DNA from: Maribacter sp.
GTDB taxonomy: Bacteria; Bacteroidota; Bacteroidia; Flavobacteriales; Flavobacteriaceae
Assembly (NCBI GenBank): GCA_018679695.1
Contig: JAHHKH010000011.1
Coordinates: 1 to 9,933, forward strand
DNA length: 9,933 nt
Direction of reading: 5' to 3'
Position 1 is the first letter of the stretch. Each line of letters opens with the position of its first letter. Below the pieces are notes generated by a model. That model searched no databases. It saw nothing but the letters and a program-made list of their open reading frames with translations, and was not told the DNA's origin. Shown piece after piece: positions 1 through 7,565 of this stretch. The translations under genes and the position numbers were made by a program.

Positions 1-296
1 GGATAAGTTTGGATGGCCTAGGCTGGGAACTGGATAACCATATAGATAAAATCATGTATGCGAAAGCGAATGGATTCCTGGATCGGGTCTTGATCTCACA
101 CGATGCCGGCTGGTACGATCCACAAAAGAAAGAACAAAGCATACAACCCTACACCCCCATTTTCAAAAAGCTCTATCCCGAACTAAAGGCCCGTGGATTT
201 ACCGATGATGAATTGCACATGTTGGTTTCAACAAACCCTGCAGAGGCCTATGCCCTGAAAATCAGAAAACGTACTTCAACTGAAAATGCGGATTAA
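1..296 (+). CDS. phosphotriesterase-family metallohydrolase, C-terminal fragment
   Basis: The gene enters from the left edge already open; the first complete codon is at position 3, and about 97 residues are visible before the TAA at 294-296. The visible part reads as the end of a phosphotriesterase-like TIM barrel of the amidohydrolase superfamily. It has a strand with SLDG, then LDNHIDKI, then the segment VLISHDAGWYDP. In this family the Asp of that SHDA segment is the last active-site metal ligand or general base. The C-terminal NPAEAYAL helix is also typical of amidohydrolases. Family members hydrolyse phosphotriesters, lactones or related esters; the substrate here cannot be told, because the HxH, bridging Lys and His ligands lie outside the window. 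The TTG at 9 is simply a Leu codon inside the barrel, not a start. The gene converges on the next one, sharing TTAA at its stop. Confidence 0.8.
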   Translation, partial: ISLDGLGWELDNHIDKIMYAKANGFLDRVLISHDAGWYDPQKKEQSIQPYTPIFKKLYPELKARGFTDDELHMLVSTNPAEAYALKIRKRTSTENAD

Positions 297-3200
297 AGTT
301 TTCGCCCGGGCGTATAAGGGGCTCCTACCGCTTCCAAGGTAGCTTCATAAGCTTCCAATGCATTGAAATAAATCACCAAGTCATTCTTGAAAGTGACAAA
401 ATCGGTGGCAGCAATTTCAATATTCCGTTGCTGGGTTTCCGTTGGCATTTGTCGCGTGCCCCAATGACCATAGGCAACTACTCCTACCCGCCCGGCAATC
501 GACGGTACTGTTGATTCATTGAATTTTTGACGAATTGGATCACCTGTCAAGCGCGCCTGCAAAACGGTTGCCTTTTCTTCAAGTTCGATTAATCGTGAAA
601 AATGATCTGGAGTCGCTTTTGGAGTCTCCAGCAAAGCTGCCTTCATATGTTTGATACGGTCCTTGGCCTCAACCAATTTTCTGGAGGAACCAGAAATTTG
701 CCGGGAAAGTTCGCTGGTTTTTTGTTGAAACAATGCCACCGCCTTAAAATCCGTACCAACTGCTACAGCAGGTACCGGCTTCACTTTAAATTGCTGGGGT
801 GCCCCCTGGGATAGTAATTCCCCTTTATGGGCGATAAAGAGTTCTGCACTATAAGTTCCGGGTGCGGCAAGCGGCCCTTGGGCGTCCCCTGCCCATGGGG
901 GTTTAAATGCCGGTACCGTTAAGTTGATGGCATCGGGTGGGGAAAGCCTTAGATCCCAACTTGCGCGATGCAATCCCTTTTTAGTAGTGCCTTTGATCCA
1001 GCGAACAGGATCCCCATTTTCATTGCGAACCAGAAGTAATACCTGTGGCTCATTTTCTATGGCTTCTTTTTGCAAAGCTTCCCAACCGGGGAATGGGATA
1101 CTGGCATTTTGTTTCCGAAGGGCTTTATCCTTTTTCTGTCGCTCCGCTTTTGCGGTATGAGGAATGGCATCCAGATAGTAGGTAAAAACAGCACCAAATG
1201 GCGGGTTTTCAGTCGCAAAACTTGTTGTGCCCTGACCGGGCATGCCTTTAGCTTGTAAGGGTTCATTGGGCACATACCACCAGGCATCCCGTACGGTAAA
1301 CAGGGTGTTGGCCTTGGCTTTGACAGCACTACTAATGTTCCGTAACGAAGAATAATCATCGAGTACATAGAAACCACGGCCAAATGTGGCGCCGACCAGA
1401 TCATTGTCCCTTTGGTGCAATTCCAAATCCCGGAAAGCAATTGTCGGGACCCCTCCGTCCAATTTAATCCAGTTCGTGCCTTTGTTCGGTGAAAAATAGA
1501 TACCATATTCGGTGCCTATGAACAACAGATTTTCATCTATATGATCCTGCTTCAACACCCATACGATAGTCCCGGTAGGAAGATCCCCTGCAATGGATCG
1601 CCATGTACGGCCCCGATCGATACTCATAAAAAGGTAAGGATTGAAATTACCGAACTTATGTGCATCCGCTAGCGCAAAAACGGTATTGGCATCGTGGTTC
1701 GAGGCTTCTATATCATTGATAAAAGAGCGTAATGGTACTTTCGGAAGGCTTCCACTCTTGCGCCAATTTCGTCCTCCGTCCTCACTCACATGAATAAGAC
1801 CATCATCCGAGCCCGTATAAAGCAGCCCTTGGACCTTCGAGGATTCTGATATCGACGTAAGGGTTGCATATTTAGACATGGCACCTGTATCAAATAGGGC
1901 ATCGGTACTCCATACACGCCCGATTGTTTCCAACTCATAGCGATTAGTGTTAGAGGTGAGATCTTCACTGATGGGAGTCCAGGAATTACCCTGGTTATCA
2001 CTTTTCCAAAGGCGTTGTGATCCAAAGTAAAGCCGGTTGTTGTTATGTGGACTGATCAACAGGGGACTATCCCAATTCCAGCGCTCAGGGGCATCGCCAG
2101 GCCCCGCCTGAGGTTGAATATTCAATACCTCCTCACTGCGACGATCAAGGCGATGCAATAGGCCCTGTTGAATTTCCATATAAACGATATTCGGGTCTTT
2201 GGGATCGAAGACCGATTCATAACCATCGGCCCCCAATGGAACATACCAATCCTGATTACGCACCCCTTCGGTATTCATGGTTCTTGAAGGTCCGATCAAA
2301 GTGCCAAGATCCTGTGCACCTCCTACGATATTATAAAAGGGTTCTGAGTTGTCGAGACCCAGTTTATAGAATTGTGAAATAGGTAGGTTCGGAAAAAGCC
2401 GCCAGGTGGTACCTTCATCAAATGTTTCATAGAGTCCACCATCGGTGCCTGCGATCATATGTTCCCCGTTATCAGGATCGATCCAAAGGGCATGGTTATC
2501 GCTATGTTTCTCTCGACCTGTACCCAAATAGTTGATCGTCTTACCCCCATCACGGGTTACATGCAGAAAAACATCCATCTGGTACACAAGGTCCGGATTT
2601 GTAGGAGATGCTTCCAATTCCTGATAGTAGTGTGGTCCTGTTCCACCGGAGATATAGCTATTGCGTTTTTCCCAGCTTTCGCCTTTATCCAACGATCTGT
2701 AAAAGCCTTTTTCTTCATCGTTGGCCTCAATCGTGGCATAGACCACTTCAGGGTTGGCGGGCGTTACCGCTAGGCCTATCTTTCCCATATCACCTTTGGG
2801 TAGACCTGTTTTTATTTGCCGCCAGGATTCCCCATTATCCGTTGATTTGTAAATTCCTGATTTTGGCCCGCCTGCTAATAGTGACCAGGTATGCCGACGT
2901 CGTTGATAGGCTGCAGCATAGATGACATCTGGGTTCGATGGATCGAATTCTATATCGGTAACGCCGGTATTCGCATCGATTTTAAGCACCTCTTGCCAGG
3001 TAGTACCCCCATCCTTGGTTTTAAAAACGCCCCGGTCCCCCCCTGAAGACCAGAGGGGTCCTTCGGCTGCAACGAATACGGTATTACTATCCCTTGGATC
3101 TACCAAGATTCTACCAATATGTTCCGATTTCCCAAGACCCATTTGATGCCAGCTAGTACCCCCATTAGTACTGCGATATACCCCATCGCCCCAGGCAACA

Positions 3201-3568
3201 TGACGACCACTTACATTTTCTCCAGTGCCTACCCATACGATTTCGGGATTCCTAGGGTCTAAGGTCACTGTACCTATGGAATAGGAGGGCTGATCGTCAA
3301 AAACGGGTTTCCAGGTAATTCCGCTATTCGTGGTTTTCCATAAACCTCCTGATCCAACAGCGATATACCAAGTGCTGCGATCGGTTGGGTTTACAGCAAT
3401 ATCGGCTATACGCCCACCCATTAGGGCTGGGCCAATACCACGTAATTCGAGTCCCGAAACAACTTCAGTAATCGCTTTGGTGTTTATGGTTTGTGCCCAA
3501 GTATATGGCGTGGTGTAAATTAAAATTGTAATCAGGACAAATCGGATCGAAAGCTTTTTTGCAAACAT
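293..3568 (-). CDS. secreted Asp-box (VPS10/sortilin-like, BNR) beta-propeller protein
   Basis: A 1091-residue exported protein of the WD40/YVTN/BNR-like 'sortilin, glycosyl hydrolase-like' group that is common in Bacteroidota. A signal peptide spans about residues 1-25 (two Lys, then a hydrophobic run, ending TWAQ). At least ten Asp boxes (S/T-x-D/N-x-G-x-T/S-W) are visible near residues 80, 134, 185, 243, 293, 383, 524, 596, 650 and 694, with a degenerate one near 339, suggesting two beta-propellers over about residues 40-740. After residue 780 comes a family-typical NPPFGAVFTYYL strand and an Ig-like stretch. A helical region with a probable coiled coil follows (about 945-1010), then LTGDPIRQKFNE. 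No glycosidase catalytic residues can be assigned and the biochemical role is unknown; ligand or peptide binding is inference. No type IX secretion C-terminal domain is evident. The start at 3568 is preferred because it puts the signal peptide at the N-terminus; an in-frame ATG at 3643 would add 25 mostly polar residues ahead of it. Confidence 0.85.
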   Translation of the reverse strand: MFAKKLSIRFVLITILIYTTPYTWAQTINTKAITEVVSGLELRGIGPALMGGRIADIAVNPTDRSTWYIAVGSGGLWKTTNSGITWKPVFDDQPSYSIGTVTLDPRNPEIVWVGTGENVSGRHVAWGDGVYRSTNGGTSWHQMGLGKSEHIGRILVDPRDSNTVFVAAEGPLWSSGGDRGVFKTKDGGTTWQEVLKIDANTGVTDIEFDPSNPDVIYAAAYQRRRHTWSLLAGGPKSGIYKSTDNGESWRQIKTGLPKGDMGKIGLAVTPANPEVVYATIEANDEEKGFYRSLDKGESWEKRNSYISGGTGPHYYQELEASPTNPDLVYQMDVFLHVTRDGGKTINYLGTGREKHSDNHALWIDPDNGEHMIAGTDGGLYETFDEGTTWRLFPNLPISQFYKLGLDNSEPFYNIVGGAQDLGTLIGPSRTMNTEGVRNQDWYVPLGADGYESVFDPKDPNIVYMEIQQGLLHRLDRRSEEVLNIQPQAGPGDAPERWNWDSPLLISPHNNNRLYFGSQRLWKSDNQGNSWTPISEDLTSNTNRYELETIGRVWSTDALFDTGAMSKYATLTSISESSKVQGLLYTGSDDGLIHVSEDGGRNWRKSGSLPKVPLRSFINDIEASNHDANTVFALADAHKFGNFNPYLFMSIDRGRTWRSIAGDLPTGTIVWVLKQDHIDENLLFIGTEYGIYFSPNKGTNWIKLDGGVPTIAFRDLELHQRDNDLVGATFGRGFYVLDDYSSLRNISSAVKAKANTLFTVRDAWWYVPNEPLQAKGMPGQGTTSFATENPPFGAVFTYYLDAIPHTAKAERQKKDKALRKQNASIPFPGWEALQKEAIENEPQVLLLVRNENGDPVRWIKGTTKKGLHRASWDLRLSPPDAINLTVPAFKPPWAGDAQGPLAAPGTYSAELFIAHKGELLSQGAPQQFKVKPVPAVAVGTDFKAVALFQQKTSELSRQISGSSRKLVEAKDRIKHMKAALLETPKATPDHFSRLIELEEKATVLQARLTGDPIRQKFNESTVPSIAGRVGVVAYGHWGTRQMPTETQQRNIEIAATDFVTFKNDLVIYFNALEAYEATLEAVGAPYTPGRKL

Positions 3569-3665
3569 AAAGGTTGGATTTAATATGCGTTTTTCTATTG
3601 GTACTTGTAGGTGGCTTTTATTTAGTGCCCGTAATTTAATCAATGTGTCGTTAACTTTTAGAAGT

Positions 3666-3695
3666 TTTGTACTGCATTTTCATGGTATATATTTG
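3666..3695 (+). promoter_or_regulatory. Bacteroidota-type promoter for the S9 peptidase gene
   Basis: TTTG at 3666-3669 is followed by an 18-nt spacer and TATATTTG at 3688-3695. This matches the Bacteroidota primary-sigma consensus (-33 TTTG, -7 TAnnTTTG) at every defined position and with suitable spacing. Transcription would start near 3700, leaving a leader of about 60 nt before the ATG at 3765. A short inverted repeat, AACTT-TTAG-AAGTT (3653-3666), abuts the -33 box; its role is unknown. No equally good promoter was found on the minus strand for the divergent gene. Confidence 0.6.
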
Positions 3696-3764
3696 AAGTA
3701 GTATAGATCATCTCATTAAAGGCATCAATAGAATGCTTATTTTTAGTTTATAAAACACATCATT

Positions 3765-5723
3765 ATGAAAATCAAAACGTCCTATGTAAGAGCATTGGTA
3801 ATCCTCCTTTCCCTACTTTTAGTTGGTCTAGGTAATGCACAGGAGAAACGTGAATTGGGCAATTTGGTATTGGAGGATGTTCCTGAGATTCCCGAGGAAA
3901 TAAAATTGGGCATTCAGCAATACCAGAATACGCGATCCGCTTCGCTAGCCGATTGGATGCCTAATAATGGCGGGGTATTGATAGCAACCCGGTTTGGGAA
4001 TACCAGTCAATTGCATGTGGTTGGCCAACCAGAAGATGCGCGGAACCAGATTACCTTCTTTGATGAGCCTGTAGGCAACGGCGTTTTTTGCCCATCAAAG
4101 GACCATAACGGTTTTATTTTCACTAAGGACAGTGGCGGTAATGAATTTTCACAATTGTATTGGTATGATATGGATACCCGTAAATCTGAGATGCTAAGCG
4201 ATGGTAGTTCGGTAAATTTTGGGGTTGTTTGGTCGAACAAAGGAGACCGCTTTGCCTTTACCTCCACCCGCAGGAATACTAAGGATTTCGATGTCTATAT
4301 TTCAGACATGGCGAACCCAAAAGAAGCAAGCATCAAAATAGACCGTGGAACCGGTTATTGGATGGTGATGGACTGGTCTCCCGATGATTCCAAACTTATC
4401 GTTGTCCAATATTTGTCGAGCACCAAATCAAATTCGTTCATACTTGATATACAAACCACGGAACTTACCCCTTTGAATGACGGAGAAAAAGAATCGGTGT
4501 TTATGGCTTTGGCCTGGAATAAGACGGGGGATAAGATCTATGCGACAACAGATGAGGGTAAGGAGTTCAATACCTTGGTGGCCTATGATGTCAAAAGTAA
4601 GAAATACGACTATTTAACAGCCGATATCCCCTGGAATGTAGGAGCATTTGAGACTAATGCCGACAAGACCAAAGCCGCTTTCATAACCAATGAAAATGGC
4701 TTTAACCAACTCTATGCCTTTGATTTGGAAGCAGGGACATATAGCAAAGTATCCAACCTACCCATTGGCCGCATTTATGGGTTGAACTTTCACCCGGAAA
4801 AGGATGAGTTGGGGATGGTCTTGAATACTACGGAAACCCCGGGAGATGTATACTCACTCGATTTCAGTACCATGATAAGCACGAGATGGACAACCAGTGA
4901 AGTAGGTGGATTGGATACAGGTTCTTTTCCAAAACCTGAATTGATTACTTATGAAACCTATGATGAGGTTCAAGGCAAGAAAAGACAGATACCTGCTTTT
5001 GTTTATAAACCTCAAAAGCACGAAGGCAAGTTACCGGTTATGATATCAATACACGGTGGGCCTGAAGGTCAACATACCCCTCAATTCCGATCTTTCTACG
5101 CCTATTTGGCCAATGAGTTGGGTATTGCGGTCATTGCTCCCAACGTACGGGGCTCTTCAGGTTATGGCAAAACCTACTTGAAACTCGATAACGGTTTCAA
5201 AAGGGAAGATTCGGTCAAGGACATAGGCAAGCTCATTGAATGGATTGGGAACAACCCGGACTATGATAACGATAGAATTTCGGTTTATGGAGGTTCCTAT
5301 GGTGGGTATATGGTATTAGCTGCAATGTTCAATTACAATGAAAAGTTACGATGCGGTATTGATATTGTTGGTATAAGCAATTTTGTTACTTTTTTAGAGA
5401 ACACCGAGGAGTACAGAAGGGATTTAAGAAGGTCGGAATATGGCGATGAACGAGATCCCAAAATGAGGGAATATTTAGAGTCGATCTCCCCTAACAACCA
5501 TTCGGAAAAAATAAACAAACCTTTATTCGTGATTCAGGGAGCTAACGACCCTAGGGTACCGGCATCGGAATCTGCACAAATGGTAGAATCGATAAGGGAG
5601 AATGGCGGGCAAGTATGGTATATGTTGGCGAAGGATGAAGGCCATGGTTTTAGAAAAAAGGAAAATCGTGATCGAATGACCGAGGCAATCGCTTTGTTCT
5701 TAAAGGAAAATCTATTGAATTAA
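3765..5723 (+). CDS. secreted S9 family prolyl-oligopeptidase-like serine peptidase
   Basis: A 652-residue exported peptidase. A signal peptide is clear (KIK, hydrophobic core, GNAQ at about residues 23-26). Residues about 50-390 form a WD40-like/PD40 beta-propeller (for example DSGGNEFSQLYWYDMD and SPDDSKLIV), which in S9 enzymes gates access to the active site. The C-terminal alpha/beta-hydrolase domain carries HGGP at 430-433 (oxyanion region), the nucleophile elbow GGSYGGY with Ser511, Asp595 in GANDPRVP and His627 in DEGHGF. The order and spacing of this triad are those of S9 DPP4/acylaminoacyl-peptidase types. Such enzymes cleave short peptides, often after Pro or at acylated N-termini; the exact specificity is not visible. 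With an N-terminal signal and no lipobox, it is probably periplasmic or secreted. The ATG has an A-rich leader without a Shine-Dalgarno sequence and a good promoter about 70 nt upstream. Length and motifs are intact. Confidence 0.93.
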   Translation: MKIKTSYVRALVILLSLLLVGLGNAQEKRELGNLVLEDVPEIPEEIKLGIQQYQNTRSASLADWMPNNGGVLIATRFGNTSQLHVVGQPEDARNQITFFDEPVGNGVFCPSKDHNGFIFTKDSGGNEFSQLYWYDMDTRKSEMLSDGSSVNFGVVWSNKGDRFAFTSTRRNTKDFDVYISDMANPKEASIKIDRGTGYWMVMDWSPDDSKLIVVQYLSSTKSNSFILDIQTTELTPLNDGEKESVFMALAWNKTGDKIYATTDEGKEFNTLVAYDVKSKKYDYLTADIPWNVGAFETNADKTKAAFITNENGFNQLYAFDLEAGTYSKVSNLPIGRIYGLNFHPEKDELGMVLNTTETPGDVYSLDFSTMISTRWTTSEVGGLDTGSFPKPELITYETYDEVQGKKRQIPAFVYKPQKHEGKLPVMISIHGGPEGQHTPQFRSFYAYLANELGIAVIAPNVRGSSGYGKTYLKLDNGFKREDSVKDIGKLIEWIGNNPDYDNDRISVYGGSYGGYMVLAAMFNYNEKLRCGIDIVGISNFVTFLENTEEYRRDLRRSEYGDERDPKMREYLESISPNNHSEKINKPLFVIQGANDPRVPASESAQMVESIRENGGQVWYMLAKDEGHGFRKKENRDRMTEAIALFLKENLLN

Positions 5724-5829
5724 GTTCAAATTTTACGAACCAGTTTAAATATCGAAAGCTAAGCCCATAAAAAAATGAGCTATCCATAATGGGATGATAG
5801 GATTTATCTAGCTAAACCCTTTTTGAATT

Positions 5830-6714
5830 ATGCCACATATCCTTAAGAACATCAATCTGGAAGTTCATATTGACCTACCTGAAGAGAATTACAACTTTTC
5901 AAGATTTGATTGGTCGGGAAAAATTGCAGCGGTGAACTTTCAAAATATTCCATTGACCATTGCTGAACGGACGGATATCGTAAATAATGCGGCCTTTGGA
6001 AAAGGTTTTTATAATGAATTCGGTATCGATAATGCTTTGGGATTTGAGGAAGCCCCTGTTGGAGGATGGTTTCACAAAATTGGGGTAGGACTTTTAAAAA
6101 AGGAAGATGACCAATATCTTTTCCATAAGCAGTACGAGATCAAACCGGCCCAATTCGAGATAACCACCTCGCCTAATACAATTGTGATCAATTGTACTTC
6201 TGAAGTTGTACATGGTTACGCCTATGTGTTGAGAAAAGAGATCGTATTGGAGGCGAATGGTTTTGCCATTAAGTATACATTGCAAAATACAGGCGATAAG
6301 GAAATTAGCACCGATGAATATGTCCATAATTTTTTGGCCATAAACAAAGCCTTGATGGGGATTGATTATGAGTTGAAATTTCCATTCCGATTAAAACCTG
6401 AACTTTTTGATGATACAGTCAATAAGGAACAACAAGTTGTTCTTGGGCCAGATAATATTGGATTCAAAGGCACGCCCAACGAGCAATTCTTCTTCAGTAA
6501 TCTATCGGGAAGTGATGGGGTTGTCGCCAACTGGGAATTACTGAATCATCAAAATAAGATTGGCATCAGCGAAATGGGGGATTTCAAAACCAACAAAGTG
6601 AATCTTTGGGGGTGGAAACATGTAATTAGCCCGGAATTGTTTATTGCAATTCATTTGCAACCAGGACAATCCATGGATTGGTCAAGGATGTACAATGTAT
6701 TTCGTATGGAGTGA
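5830..6714 (+). CDS. galactose-mutarotase-like (aldose epimerase-fold) protein
   Basis: A 294-residue cytosolic protein with no signal peptide or membrane segment. It is strongly beta-rich and resembles the galactose mutarotase-like / aldose-1-epimerase superfamily. Supporting segments are EAPVGGWFHKIGVG (about 74-87), the alternating-strand core near 110-150, DEYVHNFLAINK (162-173) and the C-terminal ISPELFIAIHLQPGQSMDW (266-284). His82 and His166 are candidates for the paired active-site histidines, and Glu269 for the catalytic acid/base, by analogy with mutarotases; I could not align them rigorously. It probably binds a sugar or sugar-like ligand, but the reaction is unknown. It lies 106 nt after the S9 peptidase and 34 nt before the DUF1643 gene, so it may head the following run of genes. 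An alternative is a non-enzymatic sugar-binding member of the fold. Confidence 0.6.
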   Translation: MPHILKNINLEVHIDLPEENYNFSRFDWSGKIAAVNFQNIPLTIAERTDIVNNAAFGKGFYNEFGIDNALGFEEAPVGGWFHKIGVGLLKKEDDQYLFHKQYEIKPAQFEITTSPNTIVINCTSEVVHGYAYVLRKEIVLEANGFAIKYTLQNTGDKEISTDEYVHNFLAINKALMGIDYELKFPFRLKPELFDDTVNKEQQVVLGPDNIGFKGTPNEQFFFSNLSGSDGVVANWELLNHQNKIGISEMGDFKTNKVNLWGWKHVISPELFIAIHLQPGQSMDWSRMYNVFRME

Positions 6715-6748
6715 TTGCGACTCTATTTATTATTTATAATAGTGAGCT

Positions 6749-7294
6749 ATGGCAGAAGATGAAAATTGGCTTTATTTAAATAATCCCGAAGATACGGTCA
6801 GATATGTTTTAGGTGAGAAGGGGGTGCGTATAGTAGCCTGCATTGGGATCAATCCCAGTACGGCAAGACCAAATACCCTGGACAATACCTTAAGATCGGT
6901 AAAACGAATCGCACAGTTCAATGGCTATGATGGGTGGGTCATGTACAATGTGTATCCACAACGGGCAACGGACCCCAACCATTTACACAGCGAGATGGAT
7001 TCTGGATTGCAGCAAAAAAACAATATGATTATAAACCAGTCGATTCAGGATTTAGGTATCGATACGATTTGGATGGCCTATGGAGATCTGATTGAATCCC
7101 GGGATTATTTGCCCTATTGTATGATATGCTTGTTTGAGCATTTGAAGCACTTTGATATAAAATGGAAGACCATTGGGGAAACCATACAAAAAGGGCATCC
7201 CAAACACCCTCTTTATAAACCAACCCAAAGCCGTTTTGTCGATTTTGACATGGAAAAATACATCAACGAAAAACTTAAATTGAAAATAACCTGA
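6749..7294 (+). CDS. DUF1643 domain protein
   Basis: A 181-residue soluble protein that matches the DUF1643 family through nearly its full length. The diagnostic elements are present in order: IGINPSTARPNTLDNTLRS (about 33-51), the GYDGWVMYNVYPQRATDP segment (59-76), a central IWMAYGDL (107-114) that takes the place of the family's W-G strand, and the C-terminal GHPKHPLY (168-175). The family is widespread in bacteria and phages, and its molecular function is not established. The conserved Asn/Ser/Thr, Arg and Asp residues suggest a ligand-binding or catalytic pocket, but that is inference. No signal peptide. It follows the mutarotase-like gene by 34 nt and precedes the small membrane-protein gene by 10 nt, so co-transcription is likely. 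Confidence 0.88.
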   Translation: MAEDENWLYLNNPEDTVRYVLGEKGVRIVACIGINPSTARPNTLDNTLRSVKRIAQFNGYDGWVMYNVYPQRATDPNHLHSEMDSGLQQKNNMIINQSIQDLGIDTIWMAYGDLIESRDYLPYCMICLFEHLKHFDIKWKTIGETIQKGHPKHPLYKPTQSRFVDFDMEKYINEKLKLKIT

Positions 7295-7304
7295 AAAATA
7301 GCAT

Positions 7305-7565
7305 ATGAATATAATCGACTGGATAGGTTTTGTAGGTGTTTTTCAAATACTATTGGCTTACATGCTGAACATTTTTGGAATACTGGAAAAGAAAGACCTG
7401 ACGTTTATTTTGTTGAATCTTATCGGGGCTAGCTTGGCTTGTATTGCCTCAATTTTAATGAAATATATGCCATTTATAATCTTGGAAGGGATTTGGGCCC
7501 TGGTATCACTCATCGCTTTACTAAAATTTAAAAAGCAATTTAAATGGCAGGAGAAACAGATTTAG
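7305..7565 (+). CDS. small three-helix membrane protein, CBU_0592-like
   Basis: An 86-residue protein with three predicted transmembrane helices at about residues 5-25, 33-51 and 55-73, followed by a basic, lysine-rich tail (KFKKQFKWQEKQ) expected to face the cytoplasm. The pattern IDWIGFVGVFQILLAYMLN, a central LLNLIGASLA and the terminal ILEGIWALVSL fit the CBU_0592-type family of small membrane proteins, whose function is unknown. It starts 10 nt after the DUF1643 stop and its last 22 nt overlap the start of the ACT-domain gene. The arrangement suggests a translated unit with the neighbours; a shared function is inference. Confidence 0.78.
   Translation: MNIIDWIGFVGVFQILLAYMLNIFGILEKKDLTFILLNLIGASLACIASILMKYMPFIILEGIWALVSLIALLKFKKQFKWQEKQI

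Noticed and set aside
602..3518. Several open frames of 60-150 codons on either strand inside the large minus-strand gene, for example at 1057-1506 and 2459-2773.
   Set aside because: They lie within a clearly coding Asp-box gene, show no recognisable domain, and have the low-complexity, Cys/Arg/Ser-skewed composition of shadow frames.
3562..3569. Minus-strand TATGTTTG matching the Bacteroidota -7 consensus.
   Set aside because: It overlaps the chosen start codon of the Asp-box gene itself, so it could not drive that gene from this start; most likely coincidence of ATG followed by a Phe codon.
293..3643. The Asp-box protein as a sialidase or other glycosidase.
   Set aside because: Asp boxes alone are structural repeats; no sialidase arginine triad or FRIP motif could be recognised, so no glycosidase activity is claimed.
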